Notes: generated by a model not told the origin, from the sequence alone. A DNA stretch of 64,000 nucleotides from Zopfochytrium polystomum (GCA_025765615.1 JAIVFJ010000233.1:32194-96193); one strand, 5' to 3'; shown: positions 43,601 to 55,530, counted from the stretch's first letter. Numbers and translations are program-made.

Positions 43601-43746
43601 ATTAACTCCTCCCCCCGTTCCACAACAGGAAAGCGCTGTGCAACCTGCTCGGCTGCCCTGACAAGCTGGTGTGGAGACGGTGCGCGCTGCCCGAGGCCGA
43701 GGAGACGGCCAAGACGCAGGAGTTTCGTGCGCTGCTTGGGGAGTGA
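40682..43746 (+). CDS. CWF19L1/Drn1 homologue (CwfJ family)
   Basis: Ten exons (40682-40698, 40928-41103, 41235-41342, 41436-41944, 42031-42156, 42247-42307, 42438-42722, 42831-43147, 43260-43543, 43629-43746) close perfectly to 666 aa. The N-terminal metallophosphatase-like domain begins 'MGSSKILVVGSLAGG' and has 'FAMVLCVGDLWPAG', 'TYFIAGQHALP' and 'IAYLSGVFD'. Residues about 340-400 hold two CCHC zinc knuckles, 'CRICQQPGHWIQEC' and 'CRACNVPGHYIREC'. Then comes the CwfJ C-terminal domain 1 ('RGCWFCLSTPTLEKHLLIS', 'GHVILVPLAHV') and domain 2 ('WNMQFARKALCNLLG'). Relatives act with the lariat-debranching enzyme and late spliceosomes. The first coding exon is only 17 nt. The donor after exon 5 lies at the edge of a GT microsatellite. 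Confidence 0.96.
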
Positions 43747-44171
43747 TGAGGGGAGGGTCAGCGACGAAGCGAAATAAACCAACGGCAGTGGGCTAATTCT
43801 GACGCCCCCTCTTCGGCTCTCTGTGGGGCAAAGCCAAGGACGGCTGAACTCTCGATGGAACAGGGCGGCGAGCGGATGAATCCGAGAGAGAGACACACTC
43901 TTCAGGTGGAGGAGGGTGGTTTGGGTGGAGCACTTCTCGTGTCTCAGCAGTAAGCCACCCAGCCTGCTTGACTGTCGTGGCTGTATAAAAATGCACATTG
44001 CTCCAGACAACCGACTTGCGACACTCTCTTCTCCAACAACAGCTCCCACACCACCACCACCTCGACCACCACCGCCAGGCAGCCTCCTCCCTCCGCCCGA
44101 ACGCGACGTGCATCCCAGTACACACACTCACACACAAACCGCAGAACATCCACACCCCCACCAAAAAGGCA
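43747..44171. other. intergenic promoter region
   Basis: 3' flank of the CWF19L1-like gene and 5' flank of the small secreted protein; CACACA runs near 44120-44140. No gene is seen. Confidence 0.5.
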
Positions 44172-44588
44172 ATGAACGTGTCCTGGCGCGCCCTCGCGCT
44201 CTTCGCCGCCGCCCTCTTCCTCGCCCTGCTCGTCGCCTCGCCGAGCGACAACGGCGTCGACGCCGCCCCGACGCCTGGGTGAGTGCGGAGCCCCTTCTTT
44301 CCACATTGTTTTCGTTGGCCGCGCACAACTAACCCACCCTTCCTCCTTCCCCCACAACCCAACCTAGTCTCTTCGGATTTATGACGTCCTCGGCGACGAA
44401 GCCCATGACAGCGGAGTGAGTGTCGCCTAGCCCGCTTTTCCCCTCCCCCCTTCCCGGTTGCACGACCCCAGACTTTCTTTATCTCTTCGCCTTCACCCCT
44501 CCCTACCCCACCTTCCACCCGCACGCTCGCATACTTGCCACACGAACTCCAAACGATGTCACACCCTCGGCCCCCCCTAACCGGACGC

Positions 44589-44620
<32 letters not shown>

Positions 44621-44948
44621 CCCAAACAGAGAAGCAACCAAAGCGCGCGCCAAAGCAGCCGAAGCCGAGCGCAAGGCGAACGCCAAGGAGAACGCGGAAA
44701 GGGCCAAAAAAGAGGCGAAAGACAAAGCCAAGGAGGAGAAGAAGCGGGCCACGGAGCTGAAGAACCGCGAGAAGGAGGCGCGGGAGGAGCAGAAGAAGCA
44801 AAAGAAGCGGGAGCAGGAGGAGGAGAAGAGGCAAAGGAAGCAGCAGGAGGAGGCGGAGAAGAAGAGCAAGGAGGCGATGAAGAAGTGGGACAAGCAGAAC
44901 GGGAACAGCAAGGCGGCGAGGAAGGCGTTTGAAAAGTCGAAGAAGTGA
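44172..44948 (+). CDS. small secreted/anchored Lys-Glu-rich helical protein
   Basis: Three exons (44172-44278, 44368-44415, 44630-44948) close in phase to 157 aa. The start 'MNVSWRALALFAAALFLALL' is a signal peptide or anchor. The second exon is 48 nt. The third exon encodes an almost uninterrupted charged helix of Lys, Glu, Ala and Arg (for example 'EREQEEEKRQRKQQEEAEKK'-like composition), probably a single alpha helix or coiled coil, ending in Lys-rich 'FEKSKK'. The intron before it carries a poly-C run of about 31 (44588-44618) shortly upstream of its CAG acceptor. No family is recognised; the composition makes homology calls unreliable. Confidence 0.8.
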
Positions 44949-45689
44949 GATTACTCTTTGTTTTGTTTGAAACACATCAATACCAATTAAAAAAAAAAGA
45001 ACTGGCGAAAAGCGGGTAAACTGTTATTTAATAGTGGAGCACCCCCTCGCCCATCCGCATCAACGTTGGGGCATTTGGTCTCCTTCTTTGTGTGTGTTTT
45101 TTATTATTTGAATACACGTATGATCAATGGTTTTCTTTCTTCCCCAACCGAGATGATTCTGAATAAAGAACGAACCAACAACAACAATGCTGGGGGAGCC
45201 CGATGCTTCCCAGAGATCCTGCGCGAGATCCGAGTTGAGCTACCCCCAATTCCGGAGCCTTCGAAAGCTGCTGGGTAAAAGACTCGATGAAACGATTCAA
45301 CCGCGCAGACGAAACCGCTGCTGGATCTTCTTCTTTTTCTCCTTTTGCAAACTACCATAGCTTTACCAAAACGATAGCGGCGGCCGCGGCCACAGCCACA
45401 GCAGCAGGTGTAAATACGACGACAGCAACGGCGACACCAACGACGCACGCTATTTCGAAGGCTCTTCTCACAGATCTGGTTCTGTTGATCGCAGCCCTGC
45501 GGCAAGCCGTGTCGAAGGCGGAGGACGCCGGAAAGCTTATTGCACCGACTACACCGCACACACGTCGCTGTAGACTGGCAGAATCTCAACACCACCATTT
45601 AGGAGAAGGACAATCCCGTAACTTTGCTACTGAGCACATTCGAAAATCTCGCAGACCCACCGACAGTCCCACCCGCAGCCCAACCCCCG
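44949..45689. other. intergenic, no supported gene
   Basis: A frame at 45287-45690 is Ala/Thr-rich without motifs and may be the decayed 5' part of the zinc-knuckle remnant that follows. Confidence 0.4.
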
Positions 45690-45790
45690 TAACCCTTCAA
45701 GCGAGCAAAAGACTTGAGAGAGCGAAACTGTTTCCAGTGTGGACAGCAAGGTCATGCGTACAAGACATGCCCAAAGCGGCAGACGAAGGT
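45690..45790 (+). pseudogene. CCHC zinc-knuckle fragment (gag-like)
   Basis: The frame reads 'RERNCFQCGQQGHAYKTCPK', a perfect Cx2Cx4Hx4C knuckle, followed by a GTAACT donor-like site. An in-frame stop lies just upstream and nothing recognisable follows. Such knuckles occur in retrotransposon gag and in RNA-binding proteins; a retroelement remnant is the more likely reading. Confidence 0.6.
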
Positions 45791-46823
45791 AACTCGGTTT
45801 GACGCTTGGGTTTCCTTTTTTTTTTTTTGAGTTCATGTGAAGAAAAGCAGAGCTTTGTTTTTTTTAGGAGACCTTCTTTTCTCTTTTTTTCCCCCGTGTT
45901 CTTCCTATTATGAAGAACTTGAAATCAAAAAATAAAATACCAATTTTTTTTCCAAACGAAACACAACGGTGGACCTTGGCGTGCTCCCTATTAATAGTCG
46001 AACATGAAAGTAGAATCCATCCAAAACGATGACCCTTTTTCAGTGGCATTGGTGCGCCTTCATTATCGAGCAGCTGCTGTGGGTGAGAAGGGCGGCGGGG
46101 GAGGAGGATCGGCCAGTAGGAGGGACGGCGCGATGATAGCTGGCTGGGAGAGGCGTTCGGGCTGGTCAGTGGGCTGGCGCGTCGTCGTCAGCGGCGACGG
46201 CGGCGGCGGGCGACGCACTGAGGGGAGGGCGAGTCGCGCGCGAATGAATAGGGATCAGGACGTCGCACTGCGAGGCAGGGCAAGGGCGCCGCGCGGCGCA
46301 CGGGTTGGCGCGGGGTGGGGGTGGGGGAAGGGCGAGCGACAGAGAGTATTGGGCCCCGCCGGAAAAAAGAGCTTCCTTGGGCGGAGAGCTCGCCCGCGAT
46401 AGCCCCTCGTTCAAGGTGGGAGGGGATGAGGGGATTTTGTCAGAGTTTCCATAAAGTCCAAGTGGGTGCGCGCGTGGGTGTGCTTGAGTTCGCGCTGCCT
46501 ACGTTGGCTCGTACGCTTTTAGACCAAACAGCATCCACCTCACCAAAGGGCGTTGGAGAAGTCGAAGAAAAGTGTGCAGCAGCTCGAAAGGATAAATGAA
46601 TATCTTGAGATTGGCCAGAGCTATCCTGTGACTGAAATCGCTATTTTGCCCCTTTTTTTCATGTCCAGTTTGATGATGTATTCGAGTCGAATCCTTCGGA
46701 CAAGAGGGTAGAAAAAGAACAAACAAGAAAAAACGAAGCAGAGGGAGCCAATATTGTAACGCACACCGACACACCCCCGGGGTTTGGTTTGGGGGCCCTG
46801 ATGCACGATTAAGACAGCGGAGA

Positions 46824-46868
<45 letters not shown>

Positions 46869-46940
46869 AAGAATAGAATTGGACGGGTACCGGGACGGAA
46901 ACGCGCTCAAGACGCGCCCTCCACACCTTGTCGGGGCGCC
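45791..46940. other. intergenic with a long poly(A) tract
   Basis: About 38 consecutive A lie at about 46829-46866, in the 3' flank of the Kelch gene (poly-T on its coding strand). The frames at 46000-46400 are GC-rich and motif-free. Confidence 0.55.
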
Positions 46941-49900
46941 TCACGACGACGGCTCCTTGCCCTTTGCAGAGGACTCCTCCGACGTGAACGGTGTCAGCGA
47001 GTCCGCCTCTTCGACCACAAACAGCGGGAACACGCCGACCTTGCCCGTCGAGTAGTTGATGCCCTCCGCCCACGCGTCCTTGTAGAATTTTCTGTCCGAA
47101 ATACAGAGGGGATAAGTTAGTCGGTTCGCGAGGATGCGACGGGTAGAAAGGCTCGTTTGCCGCCTTCGACACCCTCCCTTCACCCCAGCGAAAGAAGAAC
47201 CAGAGGGAACAGCAGCCGACAACACTGCTTATTACGACAACACTTCCCCCCCACCCCCACGCCGAAGAAACAACTCTCTCTCTCACCTTACAACAACCGT
47301 ATCGCCATACCGCAGCTCCAGCTCGTCCGACGACCTGGCGCCGTGCTTGTACATACACTGGAATCTCACGTTCGCGACGAGCTCCTCCGGGATCTGCACG
47401 ACGCCTCCAATCCCGCCCTCCGCGGCGGCCATGGAGCTCGTGCGGAGTGGCATGGAGGTGAGCTCGAGGCCCATTTCGCCCGCGACAGGCAGGTCGAGCG
47501 GGCAGAGGCTGAGGGTCGCCGAGCTCGTCAAAGATGAGTTTTTCAACCTGCATCGTCATTTCCGAGGCGGTGCCGACGGCGACGGTGGAGCCGGCGTCGT
47601 CCTCGACGATTTCGTCGATGGGCGCGAGGAGAGGGATCGGCACGTTCCGCTCGGGGTCGAGCAGGCGGAGGCCGTTGACTTGGCGGGCCCGCCCGGACGC
47701 GTGGCGCGGGAGCGTTGGGGTCGGTTCGGCGAGGAGGGCCGTTTTCGCGGCGGCCACGACCGCGGTGGAGGCGACGGTTACGGCTGGGATTGGGGAGGGC
47801 GAGAGCGAGGGCTGTCCGCCGGATGGCGAAGGGCCACCGACCTTGAAAATGTTGGATAGATCCGATGTCTCCGATGGCTCCGTGCGAATCGTTTGGCTCG
47901 GACCGATCGCTCCCGCAGCGTGCTCTTCTTCCTCCTTGAGGGACCGAGTGAAGGAAAACGAGTTGGTGCCCCTTATGGTCAAGCTTCGGCGGTCACCAAA
48001 GAGCTTGCTCGATCGATTGGAGGCAGTCGAAATCTGGCGGTTCAGGCGAGGCTCGGCCGATGGAACAAGGAACGGCCCGGACGGAGATGATTGCATTTCT
48101 TGTGAAGCAGCGGCGGTCTCAACTGGTACTTCATGGTGGTAGTGGTTGTCGTGACCCAAAGGTTGGAAACCGTTCGTGCCAGAGGCACGGCTTCCCCAGG
48201 AACCCTTCTTGGAAGGAGGATTTTTATGCGTTCGGATGACCGCGATGCCAATGAGCAAACCGAGAATTGCAACTCCGAGCAAACATCCAAATGCGATCAA
48301 AACTTTCATGCCAGTCGAGAGGCCTCCACCGCCATCCCCGCTGTCCCCGCTGCTCGAGGCAGAGGGTTGCGTCGACGTCTGCGTGCCAGTGGTTGAAGAG
48401 GATGCAGATGGTGAGGTTGCAGTTGCGCTTGAGCTCGACGAGGACCCAGATGAAGTAGCAGGGAGAGCAACGTCCAGTGATTGGACATCGCCGGACGCCG
48501 TCCACGAGGATTGGGAGGAGCTGAAGACGTAAAAGCCATCGGTTCCAGAGCCAGCACTGTCAGCGTTCGACATGAGGCGGTCGGGGTGGAACTCGTTCTG
48601 AGTAACAGCCACTTTCGCCGGCACCCTCATCCTGTCCCAGAAACCTTGGCTGCCCACAGAGCGTCGTTTAACGGTCGCTGACGGCGGAACTTGCCCTCCC
48701 AGTGTAACAAAATAATCCTTGTACACTGCACCGGCACCAAAGCAGCGTGGGCCTGGCGCACCAGCAGTCTAATCGGATAAAAGTAAGCGGCCCGTTCTGA
48801 TGGCCCGAAGAAGAAAAAAAGGGGAAGGGTTCCAAACCTTTGGGTCTGGAATCGAGGGTCCACGACATTTTCGCAGTGTCCAAAATATAAATCGCACCGT
48901 CCGAGGGAGCCTTTCCAGAAGGATCGCATCCACCGTGGACATACACCTTCTTGCCGTCAGCAGAGGCAGCACAGGACACGCCCCACCGAGGTGAGGGTCC
49001 AGCGCCAGTCGTCGTTGCGGCCGTCAGCTTAAGTGAGGAAGGATCGAAGGACCACACAAAGTCCGACAGAGCCGACCCGCTCGAATCGGATCCTCCAAAA
49101 AGAAGGCCGGATCCGGATGGTAGACTGACACCGCACGATCCAGAGAACCCGCCGAGTGTCGAGTCGACCGCGACGAAACTGAAAGTGTTTGCAGCGACAT
49201 CGAATACTCCAGTCTCGGTTGGACTCCACATTTCTTTGCAGTACAGGCAACCCTGCCCACCTGCGAGTCCAGTTCAAACATACTTTCTACACACATCGCA
49301 AAGCGCTTAATAGATGATGTTGACTTACCCAGAAGATACAGCTTGCTGTTCGAAATGATCGACGCGTGCAGCCCCCGACCCGCGTGGAAACCAGTCCAGG
49401 ACGGCGGTATTGTCCAGCCATAGTACGGGACCGTGTTAATACTTGACGAGTTTGCAGTGTTGAAGACGTGAACTGAATTCGAATCGGCAGATAACCCGTC
49501 GGAGAATCCGCCAGAACAGTAGGTCGTGTCGCCCGAAGACGCGCAGCTGAAGCCAAAGAGCAGATCTGAGGCTCCGCCGCCCAAATCCAATTTGGAAACC
49601 GTCAGATCGGTGCTGGATATGACCCAAGAGTCCGTGGACGACAGCGTGCCGGATGCAAATGACTTGGAGTCCCAGGCTGGGCGGGAGCGGACAAAAGGAG
49701 TTGTGGGGGGGTGTCAAGGGATGTGTCAGTCAAAAGAGATCCCCTCCCGTCGGTGGCTGAGCGTGCTTACTATCGAGGGGAGTGTAGAAGGGACCCGACT
49801 TGAACGACGCATCTGTCCGGCCCCGCACGGCCATGACGCCGCACGAAGCAGCGACGAGCGCAGAGTGGTCGCGCCAAGGAATCGAAGAGGAGGAGGAGGA

Positions 49901-50090
49901 GGAGGATCCAGCGTTTGCAGGTGCTGCGGCGGCGGCGGCGGTGGCGGCGTGGGCCAAGGCCGAGACAAGGAGAGAAGCCGCCAAGGCGGAGGCGGTCGCG
50001 ACGTGCGCCGCTGCGGCACGACGGGCGATCCGCGGGGTGGTGCTGGTGGTGGTGGCGGTATGAGTGAACGGGGGAGCGGTCAGCAGAGTC
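46941..50090 (-). CDS. Kelch-type propeller, transmembrane helix and SH3 protein
   Basis: Exons in order: to 49771 (Ala-rich signal-like region, 'WRDHSALVAASCGVMAVRGR'), 49329-49676, 48838-49233 ('EMWSPTETGVFDVAANTFSF', 'GPSPRWGVSCAASADGKKVY', 'VHGGCD'), from 48768 ('PGPRCFGAGAVYKDYFVTLG') with a Ser/Thr-rich stalk, a single membrane helix 'MKVLIAFGCLLGVAILGLLI' and a long cytosolic tail, then an exon ending 47287 and the last exon 46941-47091. The tail ends in an SH3 domain: 'FQCMYKHGARSSDELELRYG', 'DTVVV' plus 'RKFYKDAWAEGINY', 'TGKVGVFPLFVVEEA'. This suggests an extracellular glycan- or protein-binding propeller signalling through SH3. The 48838/48768 junction and the frame near 47500-47560 do not close cleanly. 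No in-frame ATG precedes the signal-like region, so the N-terminus is open. Confidence 0.8.
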
Positions 50091-50309
50091 TTTATCGTCG
50101 TGCAGGCGCCTCCGGCGATGGGGGGGGGACGACGGCGACCGCGGAGTCCGCGGCGTCGACGGCGGCGGCGGCGGCAGCAGTGCCATTTGTTGTTCTCGTT
50201 GGGGCTTGGCTGCTGCCGCCTGATGGACTCTGGACCAACCGATGACTGACCGCCAACTGCCGACTGGGGCACTAAAGAGAAAGAGAGAAAGGAAGAAATG
50301 ACAGGGACA

Positions 50310-50590
50310 GAGACAGAGCCTGAGAGAGAGAGAGAGAGAGAGAGAGACAGCGAGAAAGAGATAAACCACAGCCACAGCCACAGCTCCTGTCTCCGCACCA
50401 ACCAAAGTTGGGAACGAACGGAACAACACGTGAACACGCAACCCCACTACGACTTCGAAGCACACACACACACACACCACACACACAACACTCTCTCTCT
50501 CTCTCTTCTCTCTCGCCGCTCTCTCGAGAGATCGAGAGAGGAGAGAGAGAGGAGATGAGAGAGAGCGAGAGATAGAGAGAGAGAGATAGT

Positions 50591-50645
<55 letters not shown>
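50310..50645. repeat. GA and TC microsatellites forming an inverted repeat
   Basis: (GA)n at 50323-50348, CA runs at 50461-50485, TC/GA mixtures 50490-50590, then a GA-rich arm, AGATCT centre and a pure (TC)n arm to 50643. The GA arm and TC arm can fold back on each other. It lies upstream of the Kelch gene. Confidence 0.9.
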
Positions 50646-51674
50646 GGATCAAGGTTGGGTTGGGATGGTTTCCAAAACTCGCACACCGCACACCACTCAC
50701 TCACTCGCTCATAACCCGCCAACTCTGCGGCGTACCCTCCCACGCCTAAATATCCATTCACTCTATCTATAAGAGGGGAGTCATGTACCGACGATTCATT
50801 ACCCTTTCCATGGGCGCCACTGGCTCGTTTCTTCATTTTTTGTTCAAAAGTGAAAAGCAATCTCTTGAGCATGCTTTCTGCAAACGGACGCAAAGCAACT
50901 AGTCAGCGGCTGGATCGAGCACCTTCAGGCAGGGAAGTTCAACGTAACGCTTCCTTACAGCCCTCGAGCCAACGGGGGAGTGAGCAGGCACACCCGATGT
51001 TTGCTTGATGTTTGGTTGATGTTCAGAAAATGACCCAGGACCACGTTGCTCTTTGAGATTTTTGAGTATCTCACGTTTGGTGTCGGTTGTAGTTTAGCTT
51101 CTTTTTGAGCAAAAACTTTACTATCATACATATAACACATCAAATACTTATTAGGTACAATATGTGACCTTTCCTGAAAGTGTAGCCTCGTTTCCCGCTA
51201 TAATTGCGATGATCCTCAATTTTTTTTGGAAATGAGAAGAGCTCCCTTTGGCTCTTTGATTACTATAGGGGTCTATGTTGCCGGAGAGCCCCCTTGTGCC
51301 AATGTTGCCCGGATATTAGCGTTCTCTCTCGTACAAAATCCCCCATGGCTTCCAGCACGGTGGCACTATGATCTGCTTGTGTCTTCAGGGTGAATAACCC
51401 ACTGATCAACTCCAGGACCACCACGCCTCCCATCCGAAGACAACAGGCAGTCAGTTGCACTTGAGAGTAATATACTGTTCTTTATTTTTAGGGCTTGCTT
51501 CATGATTCGATCGCATTAACCTCAAGCAGCGACCGCTCACACCCACGAAATGACCGAACGATGTCAATGCCAATTGTCCCATTCCCTCCACAAAGATACG
51601 TCTACCCGTTCCGTCTCTCACGGAATCATGGCAAATCCCGCCTGCTCCTCGCCGGCGATGACCTTGTCCGTTAG
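50646..51674. other. intergenic, no supported gene
   Basis: A+T-richer than the neighbours (50950-51260). No recognisable protein, RNA gene or repeat. Confidence 0.5.
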
Positions 51675-51965
51675 CTACAGGCAGGGGATAAATTTGCCCG
51701 TCCACGCCAGCGAGAACACGCCCCGGACGCCCGGCGCCAGCACTTCGGCGCCGAGGAACGGCGGGTGCGGCGGCGGTTCGTCGCCGTCGACGTACTCGAT
51801 CGTGTAGTTCGTCACGCCCATCCACTCGCGGTTGCGAACGCCGCCGGCCGACCAAAGGCCCAGTCTCGGAGGTTGACGACCCGCGCAACGGTTGTTCGGT
51901 CTGGCCTGCCGTCGAAGCGGAGCACCGTGCGGGCGGGGAGTGTGACAAAGTCGGGATCGCTGTGG
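51675..51965 (-). pseudogene. degenerate coding segment, unknown family
   Basis: Two protein-like pieces in different frames: 'DFVTLPARTVLRFDGRPD', 'TVARVVNLRDW' and then 'REWMGVTNYTIEYVDGDEPP' to 'GVFSLAWTGKFIPCL' with a stop at 51675. The composition is that of real protein, unlike the surrounding DNA, but there is a frame break near 51835 and no upstream exon. It is probably the tail of a decayed gene; the family is not recognised. Confidence 0.4.
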
Positions 51966-53498
51966 CTGTCGTCACCGGTGATCCTGCTTGCTTCGTGTGT
52001 GGGAGGGTGGCCAAGCGTGCGACTCCATAAGTGGGGAGATTTTTGCCAAATGTCAAAAATTCGCTCAGTCACACACACACACCACACACACACTCTCTCT
52101 CTCTCTGCGTGCGCAACATTCATATGCAACTGATTATAATATCGCCAACCCATCAATTAAGTTTTTCAAACCACCCAAAACAGCGACGTCAGTCTAAATG
52201 CCTTTCGACAAAAGGGGGTGTGAAGACGTTTCGGTTATTTCTTTGTCTACTTGCCTTTCTGCCAAATTTCGCCTGTTCACGGATGGAGCACCCTCGCAGG
52301 CGACCGGCAACGTTATGAAGATTTGTTTTGGGAGGGGCATACTACACTTTTTAATAGCGGTGCCGGTTGGTGGAGCGGATGGGTGAGCAGACAGAGCTGT
52401 GCGAAGTTCAAAATTGAGGTCCCCAAATAATAGGGATGCCCAATTTTGACCGGAATTTTCCAGAAAGGACCAGTGCCGGTCCTTGCCGGTTCGTCTCTAC
52501 TAATTGCAGGGGACCAAGCAACGCGAGAGACAAAATTGAGGATCCCTATTATTGAGTTGCTGCACAGAAATTCAGTCCATTGCCACTGATCGTAACGTCC
52601 TTCCTTTCCCGTCCCCCACCCGTGCCACGGCGTACCCAGCATCAAGCCAACCCATTCTCCCCCTATCCGCGCCGCCGCAGAACTTTTCACCAGATAGGCA
52701 CATCGGCTCTCCACTCCCGCCTGTCAGGTCCCATCCACGGGCCCTTTAACTGACACATGTGTCGTTGCTTTCTTTATTATTTTGAATCCGCATGGGCGCA
52801 AAGCAAAAGTTAGCGGCTGCTTAGTACGCGATCCAGCAGTGCGGGCGAGACACCCAGACGGAAGGATGTGGCGGCGGCGGTCAGCTCGTCGTCGTCGTTG
52901 TCGGTTACCGCTGGATGGTGGTTGTGGTTGTTCTCGGATATGGTTGGGTTGCTTACTGCTGGATTGCGGCTTGCTTAGTGCTCTCGTTGCCTTCAATGGC
53001 TTCGAATACCAATTCCCGTTCGAGCGCAAGAAGCGGAAATGAGTAGGCAGCGAGGCGACCGCAGCAAGTGGAGGTCTGTAGGACGATTTCAATGGTTCAA
53101 TGCTTCGAGCACATCTGTTTGGACAGCTTACCTCACGGTTTGCATTGAAGCAGAATCAGAGTGCAATGGATCACTTTTGAATGCCTCGGCGCTTTGGCCG
53201 ATTAACCTCTAGTCTATTCATATCAAGTCAACAATAAAACACAACTGCCGTAATTGCCAAATGGGAAGAAAGTCAAAGCGTCCCTGCACGATAAATAGTC
53301 CGCCGACTCTGCGGACGCCAAAATAACCACTTGCTCTATCTATACAGATGGGAGCCAAAGCGCTTCTTTCCATGCCCATTTAAAGGTTTGGGCCAGCTCC
53401 GGCTGATGTTCAGAAAAGTCTGCGATTTGCAATGAAAAAGGAAATAAAAGTCAGTGACACCAAACGGGACAATGCGAGAGAATCCAAGCTCGTCCAAC
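51966..53498. other. intergenic, no supported gene
   Basis: CA and CT runs at about 52070-52105. Other frames show no motifs. This is the 3' flank of the mannosyltransferase gene. Confidence 0.45.
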
Positions 53499-55047
53499 TC
53501 AACTAAAGACGTGCTGCTTAAGGTCGTCGCGCTCTTCGAGGTCGATGCAATGGGACAGCCGTCCGACCTCACCCCGCCACTTGTACCACACCCGGTCAAA
53601 GTCCTCGACCCGCGCGCCCGACGGCGGCGCGTACGTCTTTGCCACCGCGAACGGGTCCACGTCCGCCCACTCCGGCGCCGCATCGTTGTACGCGTACTTT
53701 AGCCCGTTATAGTGCATGAACGCGGGCACGGCGGCCGCGCCGGGCTCAGCCACGTGGTACTGGAGCATGCTGAGGCCGCAGTACGTCGGGGCGTCGCCGT
53801 CGTCCTCGCCTGGACCCGCGCCGCCAAAAGGCCTCGTCCGCGACGCGAACGTGCCGACGACGGCGAGGTACTGCGGGCCCATATAGAACGACTCGCCCGT
53901 AGCGGCAAACGCCCAGTAGAACGACTCCTTGTCGCCGTAGTACAAGTCAAAATAGTACTTCGCCTCCGAGGCGAGGTGTCCCGCGAGCTGCAGCGCGCGC
54001 CACGCGCGGCGCTTGTCGACGACGACCTGGCCGCTCTCGATCTCCTGCGACGGCGTCTGGATCCACTCGGGCACGCCAAAGATGGAGTACAGGACGCCGT
54101 TGGGGTCGCGTTTCATAAAGTCTGGCCAGAAGAGGGCGCCATGCGCGGCAAGGGCCGCCGAGTCGAAGAGCGCGGCGGGGTCGACGAGAGGCAGGACGTC
54201 CGGGTCCAGGAGGAGGACTTCGTGGAAGGGAGCCGCCAGCAAGGCGAACGGCTTGGCCGCGCCCAGGGCGAGCTCGTGTGCCGTCAGGTTGTGCGCCGAG
54301 ATGTACGGGGTCAAGTCGAGGAGGGTGATGTTGTGGTGCCTGTGCGTTGTTTGTTGTTGCGTAAGCGGAGGGAAAACCTGACTCCTCAGAAACGAGGGTT
54401 CGAAAACTCAACTGTAACAGCTTGGCGTAACGGTCGCCTACTTCGTTTTTCGTCCCAGCAAAGGCGACCGGGAGGTCGCATCCCAGCTTCCGCAACACCA
54501 TTTTGATCATGACAACGTTCCGAATAGAGGATGCTGCCCCAGTGACGACTACACCCCGCGGCGCGGTGGCCGTCGAGGGGTCGTAGGGTGGAATGTTTTG
54601 GACGAACGCCTGCCACTGATCGCGGTGGGCCTTGGCAGCGAAGTCCAGCGGTGTGGGGTCCAAACGCAGGGTGGAGTACACGGGGGAGGCATCCCACGTT
54701 GGTTCGGGGCGCCGTGAGAGAAACAGTATCGCGGGCAAGAGAAGCACAAGGAGACCAAGCGGGAGAGCGAGCCGGGGGCGGGCTAGGACGCAGAGGACCG
54801 CTGGCAGGAGGGCTGCCAGGGAGGAAGACGGTGACGACGGAAAGAGAGAGGATGGAGAGGAGGAGGAGGAGGTGGAGGAGGAGGAAGGAGAGCCGAGGTG
54901 CAGCAGCTGCGGAGCGAAGCGCACGAGTAGGCGGTGGTAGCGAGGAAAGCGCTTCTTGGGCCCGGCAGCGGGGGGCGACGATAATGACGACGGCGACGGC
55001 AACGGCGATAGTGGGGAAGCGGTCGTCGGCGATAAGGGGGAGTGCAT
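53499..55047 (-). CDS. MNN1-type mannosyltransferase (type II membrane)
   Basis: Two exons (54413-55047, 53499-54339) close in phase to 491 aa; the donor is GTTGAG, weaker than usual. An alternative upstream ATG at 55152 would add a Lys-rich leader. After a short cytosolic part and a Ser-rich stretch there is a membrane anchor 'LALPLGLLVLLLPAILFLS'. The lumenal part has 'GVVVTGAASSIRNVVMIKMV', 'RKLGCDLPVAFAG', 'KPFALLAAPFHEVLLLDPDV' (D-x-D metal site), 'AHGALFWPDF', 'ESGQVVVDKRRAWRALQLAG' and 'YYGDKESFYWAFAATG'. These are hallmarks of the MNN1/TTP1 putative mannosyltransferase family (GT71), which transfers alpha-mannose from GDP-Man in the Golgi. Substrate specificity cannot be read from the sequence. 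Confidence 0.88.
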
Positions 55048-55311
55048 GCTTGTGTGTTCCCTCCGACCGGCGGCTTGCTCCTTTTGCTTGTCTTTTTTTT
55101 TTTTTGTTGGGTTTCCTTTCTTTCTTTCTTTCGTTTTTATTTTGTAAAGCATTTCCTTTTTCGTCCATCTTGGCGCTTTTTCTTTGTCTTCCGTCCTGCA
55201 TCTGGTTGTCTTGGCCCTCAAACGTCAGCTCCAAGAAAAATTTTCCCGAAGACAAAGCCGAAAACAAATTCGTTTATTGTATGAATATCGTCGGTTCAGA
55301 ATTAGGCAACA
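55048..55311. other. short 5' region
   Basis: 5' flank of the mannosyltransferase gene on the minus strand and of tRNA-Ile on the plus strand. Short T-rich runs near 55092-55135. Confidence 0.5.
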
Positions 55312-55385
55312 GCTCTGTTAACTCAGTTGGTTAGAGTGTAGTGCTAATAACGCTAAAGTCACAGGTTCGATCCCTGTACAGAGCA
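55312..55385 (+). tRNA. tRNA-Ile(AAT)
   Basis: A 74-nt cloverleaf. Acceptor GCTCTGT pairs with ACAGAGC, discriminator A. D-arm begins ACTCAGTTGG. Anticodon stem TAGTG pairs with CGCTA around loop CTAATAA (anticodon AAT). Variable AAGTC. T-arm ACAGG-TTCGATC-CCTGT. No intron. Confidence 0.96.
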
Positions 55386-55530
55386 TCTTAGTGAGCTTTA
55401 TAATTTTTCCACTTGCCCCAACCTTGTTCGCGAATCAATCACGCATGCCGTGTTCGCATAGTTGAAATTTTCACAGTTTAAGTGAATTATTTTCTTTGAA
55501 AAAGCCATAGCGTGCGCGTGATGGCAAACA

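Noticed and set aside
52724..53092. Minus-strand frame of 122 codons
   Set aside because: No motif, Lys/Arg/Ser-rich throughout, no splice partners and no similarity to neighbouring genes.
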